From Pseudomonas trivialis (GTDB lineage: Bacteria; Pseudomonadota; Gammaproteobacteria; Pseudomonadales; Pseudomonadaceae): a DNA stretch of 64,000 nt. Below the pieces are notes generated by a model. That model saw nothing but the letters and a program-made list of their open reading frames with translations. It was not told the DNA's origin and made no database searches. Where the stretch lies: assembly GCF_001439805.1 (NCBI RefSeq), contig NZ_JYLK01000002.1:372001-436000 (forward strand), given 5' to 3'. Shown one piece after another: positions 55,176 to 63,818 of the stretch. Position numbers and translations under genes: made by a program. Numbering within the stretch: position 1 is the stretch's first letter; each line of letters begins with the position of its first letter.

Positions 55176-55628
55176 TCAGTCGACGAGCGTGCAAGCCATG
55201 ACGACTGCGTCTTCGCGGCCACCGACAGCCGGGTAATAATCGCGCCGACGTCCAATCTCATTGAAGCCATAACGCTCATACAACCGGAACGCCCCGGTAT
55301 TGCTGTCGCGCACTTCCAGAAAGCATTCCCGAGCGTTGGCCGCATAGGCGCGGGACATCAAGTGCTCCAGCAGCGCCAGGCCCAGGCCACGGCCCTGGTT
55401 TTCCGGCTTGACGGTGATGTTCAGCAAATGGGCTTCATCCAGAATGATCTGCACCACACCGTGCCCCACTTGCTGCTCACCCTCGAACATCAACCAGATC
55501 TGATACTTGCCCAGGCCATCGAGAAAAATGCCGCGTGTCCAGGGATGGCTGAACGCTGCGTATTCGATTTTCAGCACGGCATCGAGGTCGGCCTCGGTCA
55601 TCGGGCGGAAGGATAAAGCCTCACTCAT
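55176..55628 (-). CDS. rimI: Ribosomal protein S18 alanine N-acetyltransferase RimI
   Basis: GNAT-family acetyltransferase, 150 residues: LRPMTEADLDAVLKIEYAAFSHPWTRGIF-type start, the acetyl-CoA loop VKPENQGRGLGLALLEHL (Q/RxxGxG/A) and EVRDSNTGAFRLYERYGFNEIGRRRDYYP near the end. It overlaps the upstream proline-rich gene by 8 nt, as in other Pseudomonas. Confidence 0.95.
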   Translation of the reverse strand: MSEALSFRPMTEADLDAVLKIEYAAFSHPWTRGIFLDGLGKYQIWLMFEGEQQVGHGVVQIILDEAHLLNITVKPENQGRGLGLALLEHLMSRAYAANARECFLEVRDSNTGAFRLYERYGFNEIGRRRDYYPAVGGREDAVVMACTLVD

Positions 55629-56364
55629 CGGTTGTTTTCCAGCGCGCCATCAGCCGGCGCATGGCTTGCCAGACATCAGCCTTACGCTGTGGCTCTTCCA
55701 TTAATAATTCCAGGCCCGGCAGTGCCCACACCGAGCCCAGGCCTTCGACCTGCAGTTCGCGGTACCAGGCTTCGGCATTCGCTTCACCGGCAAAACGCAC
55801 GGCGGGCAGGCCGATCAGCCACAGGCACACACAGGGTTCGTCTTCCAGGCGTGCCGAGACAAAACCTTGCACAAAATCCCGCGCGGCGTCCGGGCCCTGA
55901 TCCATGGTGCCGCGCACCAGCAACGGCCAGCGCACCGGGTCGCCGACAATCTGCGGACTGTCCGGCAGGCCGGCAGCGCGCAGCATGTCCTTGAGCAGCA
56001 TGTAGGCCGGGTCGCGGGTCTGGAAGCGCTCGCCGGTGGGCAACTCCACCAGCAGCAGGCAACGCCCGGCCCGCAGCAATTGCAGGGCAAAACGCGGCGG
56101 CGGCACCACGGGCGCCTTGGCCACCGGCGCCGTGTCTTCGGCCACCATCGGTTTGGTCACTGGCGAGGGGCGCGGCACTTCGATTTTGGCCCGTTCGACC
56201 ACCGGCCGCACCTCAGGCACAGGCTTAACCACCGCGACCGGCGCGGCGGCCTCCTCGCCCGACGACTCAAACGCCTCATAGGGCTCTGGCGCCTGCAATA
56301 GCTCGGGCCGCGACGGTGCGGCAAACGGCAGTTCGGTGCGGGGCAGCCAGTTGACCACCTGCAT
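55621..56364 (-). CDS. Proline-rich protein of unknown function upstream of rimI
   Basis: A 247-residue protein starting MQVVNWLPRTELPFAAPSRPELL. A Pro/Val/Glu-rich linker (about 35-95) joins the N-terminal tag to a conserved globular C-terminal domain (PRFALQLLRAGRCLLLVELPTGERFQTRDPAYMLLKDMLRAAGLPD... MDQGPDAARDFVQGFV, in outline). It is cotranscribed with rimI and divergent from mksF. ATG 56364 is the first sensible start; a frame reaching to 56781 runs antisense to mksF. I do not recognise the domain. Confidence 0.78.
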   Translation of the reverse strand: MQVVNWLPRTELPFAAPSRPELLQAPEPYEAFESSGEEAAAPVAVVKPVPEVRPVVERAKIEVPRPSPVTKPMVAEDTAPVAKAPVVPPPRFALQLLRAGRCLLLVELPTGERFQTRDPAYMLLKDMLRAAGLPDSPQIVGDPVRWPLLVRGTMDQGPDAARDFVQGFVSARLEDEPCVCLWLIGLPAVRFAGEANAEAWYRELQVEGLGSVWALPGLELLMEEPQRKADVWQAMRRLMARWKTTDE

Positions 56365-56415
56365 GGCGGTCAAGTAAGCGCGACGTCGGGACTCGATAAG
56401 CACAGCTCGGCCACT

Positions 56416-56424
56416 TGTGGATAA
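56416..56424 (-). promoter_or_regulatory. Consensus DnaA box 1 upstream of mksF
   Basis: TGTGGATAA on the plus strand, i.e. a perfect TTATCCACA on the minus strand, 128 nt before the mksF ATG. Confidence 0.5.
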
Positions 56425-56483
56425 GTAAAGAGCGGGGATTCTACCGCTGTTCGGCAACAATCGCCCACTGCGCGCTGAACGGC

Positions 56484-56492
56484 TGTGGATAA
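56484..56492 (-). promoter_or_regulatory. Consensus DnaA box 2 upstream of mksF
   Basis: A second perfect TTATCCACA (minus strand), same orientation as the first and 68 bp from it, close to a plausible mksF -10 (TACAAT, 56511-56516). Confidence 0.5.
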
Positions 56493-56551
56493 ATCCCACT
56501 CCCGATGCAGTACAATCGCGACCTTTAATCGCCAACCAGCCGGCCATTCCC

Positions 56552-57829
56552 ATGATCGAACCCAAGCGCGTCCTGCGCGCCCTCGCCGAACACTGGGCCT
56601 TGCTTGAGCCACTGTGCGAACACTTCGACCAAGGCACCCTGAGCCTGGGCGAACTGCGCGCGCAACTGGCCGCCCAACAACTGGACAGTACACCCCAGGA
56701 CATCACCAGCCTGCTGGACGTGTGGATTCGCCTGGATATCCTGGTGCCTGTGGCCAAGAGCCCGAACCGCTTCGAGCTCAACGCACAGATCCACGACTTC
56801 CTCGCCTATTTGCGCAAAGAACACCGGCTCGGCCTGTGCCTGGAAATCGAAGCCTACCTGCGCCACCTCGAGCGTCTGGCCGGCTATATCCAGGACGCCT
56901 TCGACATCCGTGACGGCCACGACCTGGCCCGGCAACTGCGCCTGCTGGACATGCGCGTACGCGACGTGTTGAAAAAACTCGCCAACGACGAACAGGCCCT
57001 CGCCGCCGTGGCCGACCGCGCCAAGACCAGCGACCGGCAGATCCCGTTGCGCCAGCGGTACGCCGAAGTGCTGGCAACCTGGGACGAATACGTCGAACCG
57101 ATGATTCAGTTGGTGAACGCCGACGGCGCCTTCGAGCAAGGCGTGCGCAAGGTCGAGAATGTGCTGCTGCGCATGCTCACCGAGCAACAGCGCCTCGGCC
57201 ACCTGGTGGACGACGACATGCTGCTGCGTACCCACGCGCGCATCCTTGAAATGCAGACCAGCGCCCAGTTGACCCTGCGTCACGCCCGTGAACTGCTGTT
57301 GCCACTGCGTGAAGAAGCGCGCCGCCACAACGCGGTGACCCGTGGCGCGGCGCTGGCCCTGTCGGCGATTCGCCGCAAAGGTCTGGACGCGGTGCCACAG
57401 GCGGCAATGCCGCTGTTCACCCGGCCGCAAAGCACCTTTCTGGGCAGTGCCAGCCAGGTCGAGGCCTACGTGTATGCCCTGGCGAATTTCGAGCCGAAAC
57501 CGGCGCGTTTCCCCAAGGCGCACAAATCCCACAAGGGCCAGGCCCAGCGTGCGCCGCGCACGGTCAAGGAAATGCTCGAACGCTGCGAAGACGCGCTGCC
57601 GATGCCCGACCTGATGACCTGGCTGCTGGAGCAGGAACCGGACGGCGCCACCGACGAGTTGTTGTACTGGTTCTCCCGGCTCTCGCGGGAAAAACGCTTC
57701 AAGCGCGAACGCCTGGAACGCCGCGATTACCACACACACGAGCACCAGGTCAGCCTGCGCTCATTCGCCCTGCTCCCGGCCGGCACAGACGCCGCCGAGC
57801 AACCTGCGAGTACACCTTATGCATCTTGA
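56552..57829 (+). CDS. mksF: Condensin kleisin subunit MksF
   Basis: MukF-like kleisin of the MksBEF condensin. The 425-residue product has an N-terminal winged-helix region (EPKRVLRALAEHWALLEPLCEHFDQGTLSLGELRAQL), long helical middle segments and a Lys/Arg-rich C-terminal part. It begins a tight three-gene operon, overlapping mksE by 11 nt. PAO1 has the same F-E-B order. The product clamps the MksB heads. Confidence 0.9.
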   Translation: MIEPKRVLRALAEHWALLEPLCEHFDQGTLSLGELRAQLAAQQLDSTPQDITSLLDVWIRLDILVPVAKSPNRFELNAQIHDFLAYLRKEHRLGLCLEIEAYLRHLERLAGYIQDAFDIRDGHDLARQLRLLDMRVRDVLKKLANDEQALAAVADRAKTSDRQIPLRQRYAEVLATWDEYVEPMIQLVNADGAFEQGVRKVENVLLRMLTEQQRLGHLVDDDMLLRTHARILEMQTSAQLTLRHARELLLPLREEARRHNAVTRGAALALSAIRRKGLDAVPQAAMPLFTRPQSTFLGSASQVEAYVYALANFEPKPARFPKAHKSHKGQAQRAPRTVKEMLERCEDALPMPDLMTWLLEQEPDGATDELLYWFSRLSREKRFKRERLERRDYHTHEHQVSLRSFALLPAGTDAAEQPASTPYAS

Positions 57830-58526
57830 TCTATCCGAACTGTCCCAGCTGGCGCCGATCTTTCGCGAGCTGTTCAAGGGTTACCACGTCAGCCGCCGCG
57901 ACCCGGAGCTGTACGCGCAACTGTCGAACTTCCAGGACCAGTACCGCACGCTGTTCAAGGCCCTGGGCTTTGAGCTGGTGTGCGACACCCGTGGTTTCTA
58001 TTACTTCGTGCCCGACTCCGCCATCGCCAGTGCGCAGGTCAACAAGACCGCCCAGCGTCTGGCGCTGTTCACCTTCATCATCGTCGAACACCTGGCCGAC
58101 CAGGGCCGCGACCCGATTGCCGTGCTCGACGGCGGCAGCCTGGGGCGTGATGAACTGCCGTCGCTGCTGGATAAATACCGCGACCTGTTTATCCAGGCCG
58201 AAGTGCAGACCCAGGAAGAGCTTGAAGAGAAAATCATGCGCCGCATGACCCAACTGGGTTTTGCCAGCGAAGACAACGGCATTTATCGCTTCCTGCCGCC
58301 GATGCACCGCTTCCTCGACGTGTGCCTGTCGGTGCAGCAGGACCGCGACCTCGCCGCCAGCGTGCACAGCGTATTGCCATTGCCGGCGCCGGTGATCATC
58401 GACGAAGACAGCGATGAAAAACTGCTCAAGACCGATGACCCGCTCGACTTGAGCGACTTCGAGGAAGAGAGCGAAGAAGACGCCCTGGCCCGTGCCATTG
58501 CCGAAGAACAGGAGACCGATGCATGA
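57819..58526 (+). CDS. mksE: Condensin subunit MksE
   Basis: MukE-like winged-helix accessory subunit, 235 residues (HLDLSELSQLAPIFRELFKGYHVSRRDPELYAQL...FIIVEHLADQGRDP...EEKIMRRMTQLGFASEDNGIYRFLPPMHRFLDV), with a very acidic C-terminal tail. It overlaps mksF by 11 nt and mksB by 4 nt, so the complex is made in a coupled way. Confidence 0.9.
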   Translation: MHLDLSELSQLAPIFRELFKGYHVSRRDPELYAQLSNFQDQYRTLFKALGFELVCDTRGFYYFVPDSAIASAQVNKTAQRLALFTFIIVEHLADQGRDPIAVLDGGSLGRDELPSLLDKYRDLFIQAEVQTQEELEEKIMRRMTQLGFASEDNGIYRFLPPMHRFLDVCLSVQQDRDLAASVHSVLPLPAPVIIDEDSDEKLLKTDDPLDLSDFEEESEEDALARAIAEEQETDA

Positions 58527-61354
58527 GCAAGGAACGCTACGGCATCCGCCGCTTCGCCCTATTGAACACCGCCGGTTACAGCCTGGGCCTGTTCCCGCTG
58601 GAAGAGCCGCTGTCGGTGTACGGCGCGAACAACCTGGGCAAATCCGCCTCGATCAACGCCTTGCAGTTTCCGATTCTGGCGCGCATGTCGGACATGAGTT
58701 TCGGCAAGTACACCCTCGAGCAATCGCGGCGCTTCTACTTCGCCACTGACACCAGCTACATCCTCGTGGAAGTCTCGCTGCCTCACGGCCCCCATGTGAT
58801 CGGCGTGGTCGGGCGCGGCCCGGGTGGCGGTTTTGGCCACCAGTTCTTCGCCTATGCCGGCAAGCTGGACCTGGCGCACTACCAGAAGAACGACACCTGC
58901 CTGCGGCAGAAAGAGCTGTTCACCAACCTTGAGAAAGAGGGCCTCAAGGCCTATGAACTCAAGCCGGATGAACTGCGGCGCTTGCTGGTGGGCGGTCACA
59001 CCTCGATCCCGCTGGACCTGACGCTGATCCCGCTGCGCTCCACCAGTGAGCAGAGCCTGAAGACGTTCCGCGCGCTGTTTATCAACCTGCTGCACATGCG
59101 CGAAATCACCGCAGCCAAACTCAAGCAACTGTTCCTCGACGCCTTTGAACACAGCCTGCGCTCCGGCAGCGTGGATTACATTGCGGCGTGTGAAGAGGCC
59201 TTCCGCGACGTACGACGCATGGAGCAGGACTACAACTCGCTGGTGGCTGCCGGACCATTGGTCGAGGCGCTGGCCAATGGCGTGCGGCAACGCGATGTGT
59301 TGCGCGGCAAGTTGCACCGCCTGTCACCGCTGCTGGATTCGCTGCTGGGCACCTGGTCGGACTACGCCAGTGCGCGCAAGGAAGAGCTGACCCTCCAGGC
59401 CGAGCACTACCGCAATGAACAGGATGCGCTGCAGCATGACCAGCGCGGCGGCACCCAGGAGCTGATGCGCCTGGAGCGGGAGATCAGCGGCATCCAGCGC
59501 TGGCTGGGCGAGCTGTCGGTGCTCAAGCATCGCTTTGCGCTGGTGGACGACGTGAAGATGCTGGAGCAGCAGTTGCTCGCGGCCAAAGATGCTCACGATG
59601 AATTGGCGGGTGCGCTGGCGCAGTCGCGGCAGTTCAGCGCCGAGGATCTGGACGAGCGTCTGCGCGACCTGGAAAAACGCCTGAAGTCGGTCAAGCAGCA
59701 GCTTGATCACGCGGACAACAACAGCTACGCCAAGCTGCGCGAAGAGTTCTCACAGCAGGACGTCGAGCGTCTGATGCGGCTGTTCAACAGTTCGCTGTTC
59801 AGCCTGCCATTGGGTGAACACGGCATCACGCTGGATGAGGACGGCCAATGGGTCAAATCCCTTGAGCGGATCCTCGATGGCTTCAAGGGCGAGCGCTTTG
59901 AGGTGCCGGGGCTGTCCATCGACATCTCGCACATCGAACCCCCGGCGTTGCAGGCGTTGGCGGATCGCGCGGCACTGCGTGACCAGAAAGAGCGTCTGGA
60001 AAAAGAACTCAAGCAACTGAAGACCCAGCAGGCTGTGGCCTCTGATCGCGCAGCCAGCAAGACCCAGACCGAGGCGCTGTACCAGCAGGTGCTGGATGCG
60101 CAAAAAGCCCTGGAAGATTTCCGTCGCGCGCAGACCCTGAGCGCCGAAGAAGGCGAGAAGCTGGAACAACTGGCGCAGATGGAAGCGGCGCAGGACGAGC
60201 TGAAGCGCTCCAGCGATGCGTTCACCGAGCGCGTCCAGCAATTGTCGGCCAAGCTGCAACTGGTCGGCCGCCAGATTGGCGATATGGAAGCCAAGCAGCG
60301 CACCCTGGATGACGCCTTGCGCCGTCGCCAGCTGTTGCCGGCAGACCTGCCGTTCGGCACGCCATTCATGGACCCGGTCGACGACTCCATGGACAACTTG
60401 CTGCCGCTGCTCAATGACTATCAGGACAGCTGGCAGAGCCTGCTGCGTGCCGATGGCCAGATTGAAGCGTTGTACGCTCAGGTGCGCCTCAAGGGCGTGG
60501 CCAAGTTCGACAGCGAGGATGACGTGGAGCGCCGTCTGCAACTGCTGATCAACGCCTATGCGCACCGTACCGATGAGGCGCTGACGCTGGGCAAGGCGCG
60601 ACGGGCGGCAGTCACCGATATCGCGCGCACCCTGCGCAATATCCGCAGCGACTACGACAGCCTGGAACACCAACTGGCGCTGTTCAACCGCGAGATCAAC
60701 AAGCGCCAGGTCTCCAACCTGCAGAGCTTCCGCATCGTGCTGGCACCGAACAAGGAAGCGCTCAAGCATATCGACCAGATCATCCACAGCGCCGGTCAGT
60801 ATGAAGAAGGCGAGACTCTGTCGGTGTTCGACCTCAGTCAGAGCGCCGAGCAGGACAACAAGAACGAAGAGGCCAAGGAATACCTGGCGCGCCTGGTGGC
60901 GGCCAACCATAACCAGTTGGGCCTCAAGGACCTGTTCGAACTCGCGTTCGAGATCACCAAGGTGAACGGCCAGCCGGTGATTCACACCGACATCGATGGC
61001 GCCGCCTCCAACGGCACCACCATGACCATCAAGGCGCTGACCAACATGTACCTGTTGCTGCACTTGATGGACCGCGACCAGGCCGGGCGCGTGCGCTTGC
61101 CGTACTACCTCGACGAGGCAGCCGATATCGACGAGAAGAACCAGGCGGCGTTGCTGGAAACCAGTTTGCAGCTGGGCTTTGTGCCGATCCTGGCGAGTGT
61201 GAAGCCGCAGGTGTCCGCCCAGGTGGCCATCGACCTGGAAGGCGGCAGCGGGCCGAACGGGATCTACATTGATGAAGCGGACTGGAAGTACATTCGTCGT
61301 CATGATGAGGTGAAGGCGACGGTGAATGCGCAGCCGGAGTTGGATGAGGTCTGA
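58523..61354 (+). CDS. mksB: SMC-like condensin ATPase MksB
   Basis: MukB-like SMC ATPase of 943 residues, shorter than MukB (about 1480), as is usual for MksB. Walker A GANNLGKS lies at 34-41; long coiled coils (about 220-450 and 480-720, rich in Leu/Glu/Lys/Gln heptads) surround a hinge. The C-terminal head carries Walker B LPYYLDEAADID and VKPQVSAQVAIDLEGG. It closes the mksFEB operon before a strong terminator. No mksG (nuclease) follows. Confidence 0.93.
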   Translation: MSKERYGIRRFALLNTAGYSLGLFPLEEPLSVYGANNLGKSASINALQFPILARMSDMSFGKYTLEQSRRFYFATDTSYILVEVSLPHGPHVIGVVGRGPGGGFGHQFFAYAGKLDLAHYQKNDTCLRQKELFTNLEKEGLKAYELKPDELRRLLVGGHTSIPLDLTLIPLRSTSEQSLKTFRALFINLLHMREITAAKLKQLFLDAFEHSLRSGSVDYIAACEEAFRDVRRMEQDYNSLVAAGPLVEALANGVRQRDVLRGKLHRLSPLLDSLLGTWSDYASARKEELTLQAEHYRNEQDALQHDQRGGTQELMRLEREISGIQRWLGELSVLKHRFALVDDVKMLEQQLLAAKDAHDELAGALAQSRQFSAEDLDERLRDLEKRLKSVKQQLDHADNNSYAKLREEFSQQDVERLMRLFNSSLFSLPLGEHGITLDEDGQWVKSLERILDGFKGERFEVPGLSIDISHIEPPALQALADRAALRDQKERLEKELKQLKTQQAVASDRAASKTQTEALYQQVLDAQKALEDFRRAQTLSAEEGEKLEQLAQMEAAQDELKRSSDAFTERVQQLSAKLQLVGRQIGDMEAKQRTLDDALRRRQLLPADLPFGTPFMDPVDDSMDNLLPLLNDYQDSWQSLLRADGQIEALYAQVRLKGVAKFDSEDDVERRLQLLINAYAHRTDEALTLGKARRAAVTDIARTLRNIRSDYDSLEHQLALFNREINKRQVSNLQSFRIVLAPNKEALKHIDQIIHSAGQYEEGETLSVFDLSQSAEQDNKNEEAKEYLARLVAANHNQLGLKDLFELAFEITKVNGQPVIHTDIDGAASNGTTMTIKALTNMYLLLHLMDRDQAGRVRLPYYLDEAADIDEKNQAALLETSLQLGFVPILASVKPQVSAQVAIDLEGGSGPNGIYIDEADWKYIRRHDEVKATVNAQPELDEV

Positions 61355-61372
61355 CGTGGTGCGTTGAAATGC

Positions 61373-61408
61373 AAAAAGGCCGCGATCTATGGATCGCGGC
61401 CTTTTTTT
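61373..61408 (+). terminator. Intrinsic terminator after mksB
   Basis: AAAAAGGCCGCGATC (61373-61387) pairs perfectly with GATCGCGGCCTTTTT (61392-61406) around TATG, followed by more T. Confidence 0.95.
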
Positions 61409-61431
61409 GTGGTGCTGCAGAGGGCCTCATC

Positions 61432-61497
61432 GGGAGCAAGCCCCCTCCCACACTTTGAACTGTGAACACCGTCAAATGTGGGAGGGGGCTTGCTCCC
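61432..61497. repeat. Long inverted intergenic repeat between mksB and pqiB
   Basis: A perfect 21-bp inverted repeat: the arm starting GGGAGCAAGCCCCC (61432-61452) and its complement (61477-61497), with a 24-nt loop. Same family as 55135-55162. Placed between convergent genes. Confidence 0.85.
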
Positions 61498-61514
61498 AAT
61501 AGCCGCGCCCCGGT

Positions 61515-63818
61515 TTATTTGCCCAATGGAATCTTGGGCGCCCAGGTCAGCCACTCATCCTCAAACTTGTCGAACAACGGGAAGGTCTGCTGCGGCCGCG
61601 CCGCATTGCCCATCCGCTCGCCATCCGGCGTGGCGAAGGCGATACCGCCGGCGACCAGCGTCTCCAGGGATTCTGTGCGCACCGTCGCGCCCTTGAACAA
61701 GCCGAAGTCCACGCCAAAACCACTGGTGTTCCAGAAGCGGCTGCCGCTGCGGACCAACGGTGCGTACTTGGGCTCGATCAGGATGTGCACCAGCACGCGG
61801 TCGGCAGTCTGGCCCAGCTCGTAGCCGGTGACCTTGCCCACGGTGACTTCGCGGTAGGTCACCGGTACGCCTTCCTTCAGTGAGCCACGGCGCGCGGCAC
61901 TGAGCACCAGACTCAAGCCTTGCTCCTGACGCACGGCCTCGGGCGGCTGGGCCAGGGCGACAAAATTTTTCTGCGGGCCTGTGTTTTTCGCGGCTGGCTG
62001 CACTTCGATGTATTGCCCGGTCACCAGGGTTTCCAGGTTGGCGGTTTTCATCAGGCCCAGCTCCGGCTTGACCACCCAGAACTGGCTGCCGGCACGTGCG
62101 ATGCGGTCGGCCACCTGGGTGATGCGTGCGCCGAGCAGCACCGACTGCATGTCCCCGCTCAGACTGACGCTTTCGATCTTGCCCACGTCCAGCCCTTTGA
62201 AACGCACCGCCGTACCGGGGCGCAGGCCGTCGGCGCGATCAACCTTGATGGTCACCAGAGTGCCGTGTTGATTGGCGGTTTCGCGATCAGGGTACAGACG
62301 GAAGCGCGGAATGTGTTTTTTCAGCGGCACATTCGGCTCAGGTGTTTCGAACGCGATACCGCCGGCCATCAGGCTCGCCAGGGATTCACTCTTGACCTGG
62401 ATGCCACCCGTGAGGCCACCGGTCAGGGTGACGCCGCTGGCATTCCAGAAGCGCGTCGAGCCGTTGACCAGGTTTTCGTATTCTTTCTCGATGTGTACGC
62501 CAATCACCAACTGCTTGTTCTTGCGCGAGAACTGGTAGCTCTGCACCGAGCCAACCTTGACCTGTTTGTAGAGAATCGGGCTGCCGACATCCAGGGAGCC
62601 GAGGTTGTCGGTGAACAACACCATGTGCAAACCGGGAGAACGCAGGTCCAGGGGGGGCGCTTTCGCACGGGCGACATATTCGCGCTGGGGCGCAGTGCCT
62701 TTGTCGCCTGGACGGATGGCGATGTAGTTACCTTTGACCAGAGCTTCCAGGCCGGTGATGCCGGCGAGGGAGATGGACGGCTTGACCACCCAGAACTGAG
62801 TGTCCTGGACCAGATAGTCTTCGGCCAATGGGTCGAGGGTCAGCTCGGCGCTGGCACTGGACAGGTCCGGGTCGATCTTCAGGGTTTTCAGGCTGCCGAC
62901 CTGGATGCCTTTGTACATCACTGGCGTGCGGCCGGCCTGCAGGCCTTCGAAGTCGCTGAGCTTGACCTTGACTCGGATGCCGGCGGCGGCGGCGTCGAAA
63001 TCTTCGTACAGACGGAATGGCAGGCTCGGATCGGTGGGCGGGCTGTCCTTGCGATTCTCGGGGGTGGCAAAGGCGATACCACCGGCGACGATGCTGGACA
63101 GCGACTCACTGCGTACCTTCACGCCGGACAGGTTGGCGTCGATACTGATGCCGCTGGCGTTCCAGAAACGCGTGTGTTTACGCACCAGGTGGGCGTAGGT
63201 CGGTTCGATGTAGAGCTTGATCTCGACGGTGCTCTGGTCTTCGGACAGCAGGTAGCTTTTGACCTGGCCGACCTGGATCTGCTTGTAGAACACCGGGCTG
63301 CCACGGTTGAGCGAGCCGAGGCGATCAGCCTTGACGGTAATGTGCAGGCCGGGCTTGGCGTCGGACAGCGGCGGCTCTTCGGAGAGCGCCTTGAATTTGC
63401 GGGTGGGCTCGCCGTCGCCAGGGCTGGCGGCGATGTAGTTCCCCGACACCAGGGTTTCCAGACCGGTGATGCCGGCCAGCGTTACGCTGGGCTTGACCAG
63501 CCAGAAGCGGGTATTGGTCTTGAGGTATTGCTCGACGTCCTTGCCCATCTCAATGGTGGCGATCACCCCGCGATTGTTGCCCTCGTCGTCAAGCGCCAGG
63601 GCTTTGACCTTGCCCACGGGCATGCCTTTGTAGACGACCTCGGTCTTGTTGACCTGGATGCCTTCACCGCTTTCAAAGCGCACCTGGATCTCGATGCCCT
63701 GCTGGGAATAGGCGCGCCATCCGAGCCAGCCGCCGATGATCAGCGCAATCAGGGGCAACACCCAAATGGCTGACCAGTTGGAGGCCGGGCGGGTTTTAGC
63801 TTTAGGCAAATCACTCAT
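61515..63818 (-). CDS. pqiB: Intermembrane transport protein PqiB (six MCE domains)
   Basis: MCE-superfamily tunnel protein bridging inner and outer membranes for lipid transport. The 767-residue product has an N-terminal transmembrane anchor (WSAIWVLPLIALIIGGWLGWRAY) and six MCE repeats, recognisable by GxGIxVNKTEVVYKGMPVGKV, GSLNRGSPVFYKQIQVGQV, GLQAGRTPVMYKGIQVGSL, GSLDVGSPILYKQVKVGSV, GLRPGTAVRFKGLDVGKI and GSLKEGVPVTYREVTVGKV. It overlaps pqiA by 8 nt. No pqiC follows: the next gene downstream is convergent mksB. Confidence 0.93.
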   Translation of the reverse strand: MSDLPKAKTRPASNWSAIWVLPLIALIIGGWLGWRAYSQQGIEIQVRFESGEGIQVNKTEVVYKGMPVGKVKALALDDEGNNRGVIATIEMGKDVEQYLKTNTRFWLVKPSVTLAGITGLETLVSGNYIAASPGDGEPTRKFKALSEEPPLSDAKPGLHITVKADRLGSLNRGSPVFYKQIQVGQVKSYLLSEDQSTVEIKLYIEPTYAHLVRKHTRFWNASGISIDANLSGVKVRSESLSSIVAGGIAFATPENRKDSPPTDPSLPFRLYEDFDAAAAGIRVKVKLSDFEGLQAGRTPVMYKGIQVGSLKTLKIDPDLSSASAELTLDPLAEDYLVQDTQFWVVKPSISLAGITGLEALVKGNYIAIRPGDKGTAPQREYVARAKAPPLDLRSPGLHMVLFTDNLGSLDVGSPILYKQVKVGSVQSYQFSRKNKQLVIGVHIEKEYENLVNGSTRFWNASGVTLTGGLTGGIQVKSESLASLMAGGIAFETPEPNVPLKKHIPRFRLYPDRETANQHGTLVTIKVDRADGLRPGTAVRFKGLDVGKIESVSLSGDMQSVLLGARITQVADRIARAGSQFWVVKPELGLMKTANLETLVTGQYIEVQPAAKNTGPQKNFVALAQPPEAVRQEQGLSLVLSAARRGSLKEGVPVTYREVTVGKVTGYELGQTADRVLVHILIEPKYAPLVRSGSRFWNTSGFGVDFGLFKGATVRTESLETLVAGGIAFATPDGERMGNAARPQQTFPLFDKFEDEWLTWAPKIPLGK

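Noticed and set aside
56552..61354. mksFEB as a Wadjet plasmid-defence system
   Set aside because: The defining MksG/JetD nuclease is absent; gene order and lengths match the chromosomal MksBEF condensin.
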